From: Paracoccus sp. (in: a-proteobacteria)
GTDB lineage: Bacteria; Pseudomonadota; Alphaproteobacteria; Rhodobacterales; Rhodobacteraceae
Assembly (NCBI GenBank): GCA_018056045.1
Contig: JAGPGI010000059.1
Location: forward strand, 1-10,530
DNA: 10,530 bases
Reading direction: 5' to 3'
The notes under the pieces are model-generated. The model was not told the origin of the DNA, ran no database searches, and saw only the letters and a list, made by a program, of their open reading frames with translations. Both the position numbers and the translations under genes were made by a program. This document shows, one piece after another, positions 1 through 7,058 of the stretch; positions within the stretch are counted from its first letter, which is position 1; the number at the start of each line of letters is the position of its first letter.

Positions 1-579
1 GACCAGATCGGCGCCCGAGGCCGCCGTCTCGATCCCTGCGCGCATCGCCGCCGCATCCGGCCAAAGGCGCGGGCGCAGGTTGGGGTCAAAGACCACCATC
101 GTGCCTTGGGTCCGCGCGCGCGCCAAAGCGTCACGCAGATTGGCGCGGCCCCGGTCGGACAGGATCGCCACGCTGATCCCGGAAAAATAGGCGATGCGCG
201 CACCCGCCAGCGCCCGGTCCAGCGCCGCCGGGTCGTCGCCCAGAAGCTTCGCGGCCGATGTGTCGCGCCAATAGGAAAAGCTGCGCTCGCCATCCTTCAG
301 CGAGATGGCGTAAAGCCCGATCTCGCGCGCGGGATCGCGGGGGATGTGATCGGCGCCGATGCCCTCGGCGGCCAGAAAATCCAGCATTTTCTGCGAAAAC
401 TCGCCGGTGCCCACGCGGGTGAAATACTCCACCCGCGCCTCATCCCTCAGCAACCGGTGCAGATACCAGGCGGTGTTAAGCGTGTCGCCCGCGATCCCCA
501 GCCGCCACAGATCACCCTGACCGGCCGAAGAAAGTTCCAGCATCGCCTCGCCGATCGACAGGATCCGGGGCGGCATCAT
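1..579 (-). CDS. kdgK: 2-keto-3-deoxygluconate kinase, PfkB family (N-terminal 193 residues; cut by window edge)
   Basis: The protein begins MMPPRILSIGEAMLEL and reads through the left edge with no stop, so 193 residues are visible and the C-terminal third is missing. PfkB-fold signatures can be seen: GDTLN at residues 31-35, as in KDG kinases; a YWRDTSAA segment at about 103-110, typical of KDG kinases; and DPNLRPRLW at 165-173. The GAGD catalytic motif would lie outside the window. The family phosphorylates 2-keto-3-deoxygluconate to KDPG in the cytoplasm, and KDPG then enters the Entner-Doudoroff pathway. The start codon overlaps the uxuA stop in an ATGA arrangement and only a weak ribosome site is visible, which suggests translational coupling. 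The upstream gene makes exactly this substrate, which strongly supports KDG kinase over other PfkB sugar kinases. Confidence 0.88.
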   Translation of the reverse strand, partial: MMPPRILSIGEAMLELSSAGQGDLWRLGIAGDTLNTAWYLHRLLRDEARVEYFTRVGTGEFSQKMLDFLAAEGIGADHIPRDPAREIGLYAISLKDGERSFSYWRDTSAAKLLGDDPAALDRALAGARIAYFSGISVAILSDRGRANLRDALARARTQGTMVVFDPNLRPRLWPDAAAMRAGIETAASGADLV

Positions 580-1787
580 GCGCTGGTCATCCGCCGCGAC
601 AGTGCCAGCTCGACCCCGCGCAGCTCGGCCAGACCTTTCAGGCGGCCGATGGCGGGATAGCCAGGCTGCCCGCCACGGCCGATATCGTCCAGAATGTCCT
701 GTCCGTGATCGGGGCGCATGGGAATGACGGCATCCTCGCGTCCATTGGCGCGGCGACGGGCTTCTTCGTCCAGAATGGCGTCGATCAGCTCGACCATATC
801 GGTCTGGCCGCCCAGATGCTCATCCTCGAAGAAGCTGGCCGGGATGGTTTCGGTGTCGCGGCGCACATTGCGCAGATGCAGGAAATGCACACGCTCCCCC
901 AGCCGGCGCATCATGCCCGGCAGGTCATTGTCCGGCCGCGCCCCAAGCGAGCCGGAACAGAGCGTGATCCCGTTCGCGGGCAGGTCGACGGCGGCGATGC
1001 GTTCGGCATAGTCCGCCTCGGTCGACATGATCCGGGGCAGGCCCAACAGCGGGAAGGGCGGGTCGTCCGGGTGGCAGCAAAGCCGCATCCCCAGATCCTG
1101 CGCGACCGGCGCCACCTGCTCCAGAAAGGCGTGGAAATTCCGGCGCAGCACCGGGTCGGTGACCGGGGCATAGCTGTCCAGCAGATCGCGCACATCGCCC
1201 ATGGTCTGCTGCTCGGCGGCGCCGGGCAGGCCAAAGACGATGTTCTTCACCAGTTCCTGGCAGCGCGCCTCGTCCATGGCGGCAAAGCGGCGGGCGGCCT
1301 CGTCGCGCAAGGCCTCGGGGAAATCTTCGGCGGCGCCCCTGCGCTCAAGGATATGGATATCGAAGGCGACGAAATCGGGCAGATCGAACCGCATGCAGCG
1401 CGCACCGTTCGGGCGCCTCCATGCCAGATCGGTCCGCGTCCAGTCCAGAACCGGCATGAAGTTATAGCAGATCACCCGGATCCCCGCCGCATGCAGGTTC
1501 CGCATCGAGGCGATCCAGTTTTCGACATGCTGGCGCCAGTCGCCGGTCTGGGTCTTGATCGCCTCGCTGACCGGGATGCTTTCGACCACCTCCCATGCCA
1601 GACCCGAGGGCGCGCCGTCCGACATCATTGCCAGTTCGGCCTGACGGCGGGCAATTTCCTCGGGGGTCCAGACCGCGCCGGTCGGGACGTGATGCAGGGC
1701 CGTGACCACGCCCTGAACCCCCGCCTGCATCATGTCGTCGATCGAGACCGGGTCCTTGGGGCCAAACCAGCGCCAGGTATGCCGCAT
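576..1787 (-). CDS. uxuA: D-mannonate dehydratase
   Basis: This 403-residue protein has about the usual length of UxuA (the E. coli enzyme is slightly shorter). It converts D-mannonate to 2-keto-3-deoxygluconate in hexuronate catabolism, in the cytoplasm, and needs a divalent metal. Recognisable UxuA segments are MRHTWRWFGPKDPV at the N-terminus, YNFMPVLDWTRTDL at 108-121, the metal-site stretch CCHPDDPP at 237-244, CSGS at 277-280, HFLHLRNV at 301-308 and RPDHG at 358-362. The fold is a xylose-isomerase-like TIM barrel (family knowledge). An AAGGA-type ribosome site lies about 7 bases before the ATG. The gene starts 15 bases after the gntR stop and overlaps the next gene by 4 bases, so all three are very probably cotranscribed. 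All expected motifs appear intact. Confidence 0.95.
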   Translation of the reverse strand: MRHTWRWFGPKDPVSIDDMMQAGVQGVVTALHHVPTGAVWTPEEIARRQAELAMMSDGAPSGLAWEVVESIPVSEAIKTQTGDWRQHVENWIASMRNLHAAGIRVICYNFMPVLDWTRTDLAWRRPNGARCMRFDLPDFVAFDIHILERRGAAEDFPEALRDEAARRFAAMDEARCQELVKNIVFGLPGAAEQQTMGDVRDLLDSYAPVTDPVLRRNFHAFLEQVAPVAQDLGMRLCCHPDDPPFPLLGLPRIMSTEADYAERIAAVDLPANGITLCSGSLGARPDNDLPGMMRRLGERVHFLHLRNVRRDTETIPASFFEDEHLGGQTDMVELIDAILDEEARRRANGREDAVIPMRPDHGQDILDDIGRGGQPGYPAIGRLKGLAELRGVELALSRRMTSA

Positions 1788-1802
1788 TCCGCTGTCCTTT
1801 CC

Positions 1803-2480
1803 TTATTCGGTAAAAAATTCAGGGCGTTGCGCCGCGATATGCGGCAGTTCGGTCAACATCTGCCGCAGATGGATGCGCGCGGCGTGTTCGGCCGCGTCGG
1901 CATCGCCGCGCTGGATGGCGTCCAGAATGTCCTGATGCTGCGCGATCGTGCGCACCCGGTCAAACTCTCGCATCGACATATGCCGCAGCCGGTTCATCTG
2001 CGATTTCATCCGCTCGAGATCGTTCCAGACCGCTTCGTGCCCGGCGGCGACGACCAGAAGCCGGTGAAAGCGGTCATCGGATTCGATGAATTCCTCGACA
2101 TTTCCGGCGGCGTCGGCCTGATGCTGCAGCGCGATTTCCGCCCGCATGGCGCCAAGCACGGCAAGGGGGCGCAGGCCGGCTGTCAGCCGCGCCATATCCG
2201 CCTCGACCGCCTCGCGGATCAGCCGGGCCGACAGGACCGCCGAGATCGAGATCTTGCTGATATAGGTGCCGCGCTGCGGGCGGATTTCGGCCAGACCGTC
2301 GCTGCCAAGGCGAATGAAGGCCTCGCGCACGGGCTGGCGGCTGATGCCGATCTCGGTGGCGATCTCGGTTTCGCTGAGACGTGCGCCCGGCAAAAGCTCA
2401 CCGCGCAGCACCCGGCGATGCAGCCAGTCATAGACCTGGCTTGCGGTGCTGGGCGCAAGAGTAATGATGCTTGATTCCAT
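1803..2480 (-). CDS. GntR-family transcriptional regulator, FadR/FCD subfamily, probable hexuronate operon regulator
   Basis: This 225-residue protein has an N-terminal winged helix-turn-helix at about 10-75, with the GntR core SETEIATEIGISRQPVREAF and then wing residues RPQRGTYIS. A C-terminal all-helical FCD ligand-binding domain follows at about 84-215. The FCD metal-site pattern is present as D135-x3-H139, H182 and H204, so a metal-assisted carboxylate ligand is likely. An AGGAG ribosome site (complement of 2487-2491) sits 6 bases before the ATG. It is the first gene of the operon with uxuA and kdgK, so it probably senses a hexuronate intermediate and represses the operon and itself. The role resembles E. 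coli UxuR/ExuR, but I do not assign that name because the ligand cannot be read from the sequence. The upstream region carries a possible operator at 2509-2524. Confidence 0.9.
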   Translation of the reverse strand: MESSIITLAPSTASQVYDWLHRRVLRGELLPGARLSETEIATEIGISRQPVREAFIRLGSDGLAEIRPQRGTYISKISISAVLSARLIREAVEADMARLTAGLRPLAVLGAMRAEIALQHQADAAGNVEEFIESDDRFHRLLVVAAGHEAVWNDLERMKSQMNRLRHMSMREFDRVRTIAQHQDILDAIQRGDADAAEHAARIHLRQMLTELPHIAAQRPEFFTE

Positions 2481-2508
2481 GGCGGTCTCCTGTCGATGAA
2501 ATAAACCA

Positions 2509-2524
2509 TACTTCCATACAAGTA
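2509..2524. promoter_or_regulatory. Candidate GntR operator (inverted repeat TACTT-N6-AAGTA)
   Basis: Arms TACTT (2509-2513) and AAGTA (2520-2524) are perfect inverted repeats with a 6-base spacer. They overlap a direct repeat CCATACTT/CCATACAA. The site lies about 30-45 bases upstream of the gntR start in an otherwise GC-rich region. On the minus strand it falls between a weak TTTACT (-35-like) and TATTTC (-10-like) pair spaced 17 bases apart. Such a position suits repression by the adjacent GntR protein. This is inference from placement and symmetry, not from a known consensus. Confidence 0.4.
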
Positions 2525-2610
2525 AATGGCGCGGAGACAGCCGACGCTTCTCAGCCGGCGGAATTTATGCTCCAAATCCGGTAAGCCACTGTCAGGAAGG
2601 GTGACCAGGG

Positions 2611-3870
2611 ATGTCGAAGCTGCGCTGGATTTTGATGCGTCTGGCCCGCAAGCTGGGTGTTCGCGTCGCGCTTTACGCGGTCTTTGGCGTCTTTGCTGCG
2701 GTGGCCGCGTCGCTGGCCACGCGCTTTGTGACCTGGCCGGTGCCGTTCGACATCAGCACCGAGGCCATCGACAGCCTGCTGACGGTCATCTCGTCGAGCA
2801 TGCTGACGGTCACGACCTTCTCGGTCGGGGCGCTGACGGCGGCTTACGGGGCGGCGACGGCAAACGGGACGCCGCGCGCGACCACGCTGCTGGCCGAGGA
2901 CCCGGTCGTGCAATCAGCGCTGGCGACATTCGTCGGCTCGTTCCTGTTCAGCATCGTCGGGCTGGTGGCGCTGCGGGTCAGTGCCTATGGGCCACAGGGC
3001 CGGGTGCTGCTGTTTCTGACCACGCTGGCGATCATCGTGATGATCGTGCTGGCGCTGCTGCGCTGGATCGACCAGTTGAGCAGGCTGGGCCGGGTCGCCG
3101 ACACCACCGCGCGCCTTGAGGAAGCCACGCATGATGCGATGCAGGCGCGCCTTGCCGCGCCCTGTCTTGGCGGCCAGCCCTTGCAGGGCCTGCCCGATCC
3201 GAACCGAGGCGGGCAGCCGGTGCCGGCCGGTCAGGTTGGCTATATCGAGAATATCGACCCCGGCGGGCTGTCCCTGCTTTGCGAGGCCAAGGGCTGGCGG
3301 ATGGACGTGCTGGTCCTGCCCGGAAGCTTTGTCTATGCCGATACGCCCCTGGCGCTGGTCCATGCCGATCAGGGCGCGGCGCTGCCCCGCGAAATGACCG
3401 CGCTGATCCGCGCCGCCTTCACGCTGGGCACCGCGCGCAGCTTTGATCAGGACCCGCGTTTCGGCCTTGTCACCCTGTCCGAAGTGGCGCTGCGGGCGCT
3501 GTCGCCGGCAGTCAACGATCCCGGCACCGCCATCGACGTGATCGGGCGGCAGACCCGGCTTTTGACGTACTGGGCGCAAGAACATGACAACGGCGAGGCC
3601 GTCCCGCCTGTCGCCTATCCGCGTGTCTCGGTGCCGCCCCTGCGGTTCGGCGATCTCTACGAGGATGCCTTCAACCTGATCGGGCGCGACGGGGCGGGGC
3701 AGATCGACGTCGTGCTGCGGCTGGTCAAGGCGCTTGAGGCGCTGACCCGTATCGGCCCCCCCGAGTCGCGGCAGGCCGCCGGGCGGCAACTGGCCATCGC
3801 CCGCGACCGCGCCATGCAGAACCTGCCCATGGCCGAGGAACGGGAACGCCTTGCCGCCGCGCTGGCCTGA
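2611..3870 (+). CDS. DUF2254 family predicted membrane protein
   Basis: This 419-residue protein matches the DUF2254 family by layout and conserved stretches. Four hydrophobic segments lie at about 17-39, 52-80, 103-123 and 131-152, followed by a long soluble C-terminal part at about 160-419. The C-terminal part contains the family-like segments PAGQVGYIENID (205-216) and ALRALSPAVNDPGTA (293-307). The biochemical function of the family is not known to me, and an inner-membrane location is inferred. An AGGAAGG ribosome site at 2594-2600 is 10 bases before the ATG. The gene is divergent from the gntR operon (130-base gap). It converges on the LysR gene, with only 6 bases between stop codons. 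It is single-gene as far as can be seen, so context gives no clue to its role. Confidence 0.85.
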   Translation: MSKLRWILMRLARKLGVRVALYAVFGVFAAVAASLATRFVTWPVPFDISTEAIDSLLTVISSSMLTVTTFSVGALTAAYGAATANGTPRATTLLAEDPVVQSALATFVGSFLFSIVGLVALRVSAYGPQGRVLLFLTTLAIIVMIVLALLRWIDQLSRLGRVADTTARLEEATHDAMQARLAAPCLGGQPLQGLPDPNRGGQPVPAGQVGYIENIDPGGLSLLCEAKGWRMDVLVLPGSFVYADTPLALVHADQGAALPREMTALIRAAFTLGTARSFDQDPRFGLVTLSEVALRALSPAVNDPGTAIDVIGRQTRLLTYWAQEHDNGEAVPPVAYPRVSVPPLRFGDLYEDAFNLIGRDGAGQIDVVLRLVKALEALTRIGPPESRQAAGRQLAIARDRAMQNLPMAEERERLAAALA

Positions 3871-3876
3871 GCGCCG

Positions 3877-4764
3877 CTAGCCAGAGGTGATGCGGGTCGC
3901 GGCAAGGCGGGTGCGTAGCCATTTCGCCGCCGGCCCGACCGGGCGCTGCTTGCGCCAGACCATTTCCAGCGCCACCGGATGATCGCCCTTGTCAAATTCC
4001 AGCGCCGGCGTCGCCAGTTCCGGCGCGAGGGGCGAATCGTCGATGATATGGCGCGGGATCAGCGCCCAGCCGACATTGTGGCGCAGGATCTGCAGGATCA
4101 CCCAATGGCTTTCTACCCACCACACATCCGAGGCAATGCGCAGCCGCTGCTTTTCCGGGCCTTCGCTGTGCGCCGCCACCATGATCTGGCGATGACGCTT
4201 GAGTTCCTCCCAGCTGACCGGGCCTTTCGCCAGCGGGTGGTCGCGGCCGCAGACCAGTTGCAGCGGCACCCAGCCGATGGTCAGGAAGGCCAGTTCCGGG
4301 GGCAGCACCTCCTGGCGCCACATCACCCCCAGATCGGCCTTGCCATCCAGAACGAAGCGGCCGACATCCCCCATATTGGGAAACATCAGTTCCAGCTCGA
4401 CATGCGGGAAATGAATGCCGAAATCGGCGAAGACCTCGCCCACGGCGGATTCGGGGAACAGCTCGTCAATGGCGACGACCAGCCGGGTCTCGACGTGATC
4501 GGCAAAGCCGCTCGCCACGCCCAGAAGATGCTCACGCCGGTCAAGGATCACCCGCGCCTCGGGCAAAAGCCGGGTGCCGGCCGCGGTCAGGACCGGACTG
4601 CGGCCGCTGCGGTCGAAAAGCTCGACCCCAAGGTCGATTTCCAGATTGGCGATCTGGGTGCTGATCGCTGACTGCGCCTTGCCAAGCACACGGGCCGCTG
4701 CCGAAAACGAGCCATGATCGGCCGCCGCCTCAAAGGCCTCCAGCTGCTCCATCGACACGTTCAT
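3877..4764 (-). CDS. LysR-family transcriptional regulator, probable regulator of the divergent PACE efflux gene
   Basis: This 295-residue protein has standard LysR length and layout. An N-terminal winged helix-turn-helix lies at about 5-64 (MEQLEAFEAAADHGSFSAAA, then QSAISTQIANLEIDLGVELFDR). A linker helix follows, and then a periplasmic-binding-like effector domain at about 90-290. The start at 4764 is preferred to the ATG four codons later because only it has a GGAA-type ribosome site about 10 bases upstream. The gene is divergent from the PACE transporter, the classic LysR arrangement, and in Acinetobacter the LysR protein AceR controls the PACE pump AceI. Control of the pump is therefore a good inference, and the effector is unknown. 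Its ribosome site lies inside a candidate operator half, so autorepression is plausible. Confidence 0.93.
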   Translation of the reverse strand: MNVSMEQLEAFEAAADHGSFSAAARVLGKAQSAISTQIANLEIDLGVELFDRSGRSPVLTAAGTRLLPEARVILDRREHLLGVASGFADHVETRLVVAIDELFPESAVGEVFADFGIHFPHVELELMFPNMGDVGRFVLDGKADLGVMWRQEVLPPELAFLTIGWVPLQLVCGRDHPLAKGPVSWEELKRHRQIMVAAHSEGPEKQRLRIASDVWWVESHWVILQILRHNVGWALIPRHIIDDSPLAPELATPALEFDKGDHPVALEMVWRKQRPVGPAAKWLRTRLAATRITSG

Positions 4765-4816
4765 CTATCTGCTTTCCAGATATGACCTAACTTTCTTTCT
4801 GCATGATTGCAGATAG
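4765..4816. promoter_or_regulatory. Shared LysR/PACE control region with repeated ATCTGC/GCAGAT half-sites
   Basis: Perfect 8-base inverted arms CTATCTGC (4765-4772) and GCAGATAG (4809-4816) flank the intergenic region. Inside are two smaller symmetric sites: ATCT-N7-AGAT at 4767-4781, which satisfies the LysR T-N11-A rule, and TCTGC-N6-GCAGA at 4798-4813. Their centres are about 31.5 bases apart, close to three helical turns, so a LysR tetramer could contact both on one face of the DNA. The left site touches the lysR ribosome site, and the right site lies just before the PACE gene. The symmetry is read directly; its use by this LysR protein is inferred. Confidence 0.6.
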
Positions 4817-4840
4817 AAGGAGCGGCGAAAACAGGAATGA

Positions 4841-5287
4841 GTGATTCAGATGCAAACGCGCAGCTTTTCGGACCGGGTCCGCCATGCCCTCAGCTTTGAA
4901 ATCGTCGGGCTGGCCATTTTCACGCCGCTGGCCACGCTGGCCTTTGACAAGCCGGCAATGGACATGGGCGTGATCGGGCTGATCTCGGCCACGGTGGCGA
5001 CCTTGTGGAATTTCGTCTTCAACATGGGTTTTGACCGGGCGATGATCCGCCGGACCGGCAGCGCGGTGAAATCCGTGCCCGTCCGCATCCTGCATACGCT
5101 GATGTTCGAGGGCGGTCTGGTCGTCCTGCTGATCCCGATGATCGCCTGGTATCTGGGCATCACGCTGTGGCAGGCGCTGGTGATGGATATTGCGATCGTG
5201 GCGTTTTACCTGGTCTATACGTTCTTTTTCAACATCGCCTATGACCGGATCTATCCGCTGCCCGAGGCGCAGCCCGCCGCCGCCTGA
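4841..5287 (+). CDS. PACE-family efflux transporter (paired bacterial transmembrane domains)
   Basis: This 148-residue protein has four predicted membrane helices arranged as two repeats of the bacterial transmembrane pair domain, the usual size and layout of PACE pumps such as AceI. Family motifs are complete: RVRHALSFE (12-20) with the conserved membrane glutamate E20, WNFVFNMGFD (56-65), RILHTLMFEGGL (82-92) and YTFFFNIAYDRIYP (126-139). The family exports small compounds such as chlorhexidine and other biocides or amines using the proton gradient; the substrate here is not known. The GTG start at 4841 has an AGGA 5 bases upstream. An in-frame ATG at 4850, three codons later, is the alternative but has a weaker ribosome site. 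A divergent LysR gene is the typical partner. A hairpin follows the stop codon. Confidence 0.93.
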   Translation: MIQMQTRSFSDRVRHALSFEIVGLAIFTPLATLAFDKPAMDMGVIGLISATVATLWNFVFNMGFDRAMIRRTGSAVKSVPVRILHTLMFEGGLVVLLIPMIAWYLGITLWQALVMDIAIVAFYLVYTFFFNIAYDRIYPLPEAQPAAA

Positions 5288-5307
5288 ACCACGGCCCGCA
5301 CGAAGAA

Positions 5308-5335
5308 CGCCGCCCCCGGTTTCCCGGAGGCGGCG
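5308..5335. terminator. Strong GC hairpin between convergent PACE and aceA genes, probable terminator
   Basis: CGCCGCC (5308-5314) pairs with GGCGGCG (5329-5335). After one C/A mismatch, CCGG (5316-5319) pairs with CCGG (5324-5327) around a 4-base loop. On the minus strand the loop is GAAA, a stable GNRA tetraloop, and the stem is followed by TTCTTC, so it best fits termination of the aceA transcript. On the plus strand, 20 bases after the PACE stop, no T-run follows, so termination there would be less efficient. Confidence 0.65.
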
Positions 5336-5340
5336 CGACA

Positions 5341-5393
5341 GACCTCGGACAAGTTATGAGCTGATCCACCGAAGGCAGGTGACGCCCGAGGTC
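5341..5393. repeat. Nested inverted repeat downstream of aceA (possible structured 3' UTR)
   Basis: The perfect 8-base arms GACCTCGG (5341-5348) and CCGAGGTC (5386-5393) enclose a second small stem, CACC (5367-5370) with GGTG (5378-5381), around a 7-base loop. It sits just past the aceA stop and before the hairpin at 5308-5335, so it would form part of the aceA 3' untranslated RNA. It may help terminate or stabilise the message; the function is unknown. Confidence 0.4.
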
Positions 5394-5413
5394 CGACCCG
5401 TATTTCGCCCCCG

Positions 5414-7024
5414 TTATTCGGCGGCGAACTGGTTCATGGTGTTGGCATGCCCGCCCGCCTTCAGCGCGCGCTCGCCACCGACCATTTCCTTGAACGTGTC
5501 GCCCAGATCCGAACCGACCTCGTGCTGGTGCTTGACCGCCGCGACGCCGCGCCGGATTTCCTCGCGCTGGACGGTCTTGACGTAAGCCAGCATCTTCTGC
5601 TCGCCAAAGTAGCCGCGCGACAGCTCGTCCATCGACTTGGCGGTCAGGTGGAAGGTGGGCAGCGTGATCAGGTTGTGGAACACACCGGCCCGCGCCGAGA
5701 TATCGGTCTGGAAGTTTTGCAGACGGGCATCCGCCTCGCGGCCCAGATCGGTGTCGTCATAGTCGGACTTCATCAGCTCGTTGCCTTCCGGATAGTCGGC
5801 GGCCGCGATCTTGCCCTCGGCGATCCACTGGTCGCGGACCTGTTTGCGCAGGTTCAGCGTCCAGTTGAAGCTGGGCGAGTTGTTATAGGTCAGCTTGGCA
5901 TTGGGGACGACCTTGCGGACCTCGTTCACCATGCTGGCGATCTCGTCGACATTGGGGGTGTCGGTTTCGATCCAGACCATATCGGCGCCGCCTTCGGTCA
6001 GGTTGGTGATGCAATCCTCGATCACGCGCTCGCGGCCGGTGTTTTCCTTGAACGGGAACAGCCCGTTGGGCAGGCGCGCCGGCTTGACGAACTGGCCGTT
6101 CTGGTAAAGCGCGACCTCGCCGTCATGGATCGGGTTGGCGTCGCTGATCGCTTCGGTCTTGAGCCATTTGATATAGCCCGAGGCCAGATCGCCGGGGTGC
6201 TGGCTGACCGGGATCTTTTGGGTCAGGCCGGCGCCAAGGCTGTCGGTGCGGGCGACGATGACGCCATCGTCCACGCCCAGCTCCTCAAGCGCCAGACGGC
6301 AGGCGCGCAGCTTTTCGATGAAATCCTCGCGCGGCACGGTGACCTTGCCGTCCTGGTGGCCGCATTGCTTGGCGTCCGAGACCTGGTTTTCGATTTGCAG
6401 CGCGCAGGCACCGGCCTTGATCAGTTCCTTGGCCAGCAGATAGGTCGCATGCTCGTTGCCGAAACCGGCATCGATATCGGCGATGATCGGAACCACGTGG
6501 GTCTCAAAATTGTCGATCTTGTCGATGATTTTCGCGCGGTCGGCATCGGTCTTGGCGGCTTTCAGCTCCTTGAACAGGTCGTTGATCGCGACCTCGTCGG
6601 CCTGACGCAGCGAGACATAGATTTCGTGGATGAGATCGGCGACGGCGGTCTTTTCATGCATCGACTGGTCGGGCAGGTGGCCCCAGCGGTTGCGCAGACC
6701 GGCGACCATCCAGCCCGACAGATAGACATAAGTGCCCTTGGCGGTGCCGCGCATGCGCTTCACGGCCTTGATCATCTGCTGGGCGTGGAAGCCCGACCAG
6801 CAGCCCAGCGACTGGGTGAACTTGCTGCTGTCGGCGTCATAGGCGGCCATGTCGGCGCGCATCACGGTTGCCATGTCGCGGGCGATGTCCAGATGCGTGT
6901 CATAGGTGTTCTGCATGCGCAACTGGACGATGTCGTCAACGGTGACGCCGCCGGGGGTCTGACCCGAGGGATAGCGTTTCTCGACCTCGGCGCGCAGCTC
7001 TGCGTAAGTCTTACGGTTGGCCAT
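5414..7024 (-). CDS. aceA: Isocitrate lyase, long form
   Basis: It cleaves isocitrate to glyoxylate and succinate in the glyoxylate bypass (cytoplasm, Mg-dependent). From the ATG at 7024 the protein has 536 residues, about 100 more than the E. coli enzyme and similar in size to the Pseudomonas aeruginosa type. The active-site loop is KQCGH at 219-223, with catalytic Cys221. Other landmarks are SGW (103-105), IADIDAGFGN (181-190), IENQVSD (211-217), VARTDS (257-262) and NNSPSFNW (381-388). The start at 7024 is chosen over the in-frame ATG at 7048 because AAGGAA lies 5-6 bases upstream of it, and the protein then starts MANRKTYAEL. It follows aceB on the same strand after 68 bases that hold a GC hairpin, so it may be both cotranscribed and separately controlled. 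All key residues appear intact. Confidence 0.97.
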   Translation of the reverse strand: MANRKTYAELRAEVEKRYPSGQTPGGVTVDDIVQLRMQNTYDTHLDIARDMATVMRADMAAYDADSSKFTQSLGCWSGFHAQQMIKAVKRMRGTAKGTYVYLSGWMVAGLRNRWGHLPDQSMHEKTAVADLIHEIYVSLRQADEVAINDLFKELKAAKTDADRAKIIDKIDNFETHVVPIIADIDAGFGNEHATYLLAKELIKAGACALQIENQVSDAKQCGHQDGKVTVPREDFIEKLRACRLALEELGVDDGVIVARTDSLGAGLTQKIPVSQHPGDLASGYIKWLKTEAISDANPIHDGEVALYQNGQFVKPARLPNGLFPFKENTGRERVIEDCITNLTEGGADMVWIETDTPNVDEIASMVNEVRKVVPNAKLTYNNSPSFNWTLNLRKQVRDQWIAEGKIAAADYPEGNELMKSDYDDTDLGREADARLQNFQTDISARAGVFHNLITLPTFHLTAKSMDELSRGYFGEQKMLAYVKTVQREEIRRGVAAVKHQHEVGSDLGDTFKEMVGGERALKAGGHANTMNQFAAE

Positions 7025-7058
7025 GGTATTTCCTTTCGTCGTATTCATATGAAGGGAT

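Noticed and set aside
106..660. 184-codon plus-strand frame at the left edge
   Set aside because: Antisense to the kdgK fragment and the uxuA end, both supported by motifs and a typical 4-base overlap.
705..2474. 589-codon open frame on the plus strand antisense to uxuA and the gntR gene
   Set aside because: It is a shadow frame of GC-rich codon use. The protein is rich in R, H, Q, G and A with no recognisable domain, and it spans two well-supported opposite-strand genes and their junction.
3856..3885. Possible hairpin CTGGC/GCCAG between the DUF2254 and lysR stops
   Set aside because: Only 5-base arms with a 13-base spacer inside coding ends and no T-run; too weak to call a terminator.
7025..7048. 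N-terminal extension of isocitrate lyase by eight residues (start at 7048)
   Set aside because: No ribosome site precedes 7048, while AAGGAA lies at proper distance before 7024, and the shorter product begins with the expected MANRKTYAEL.
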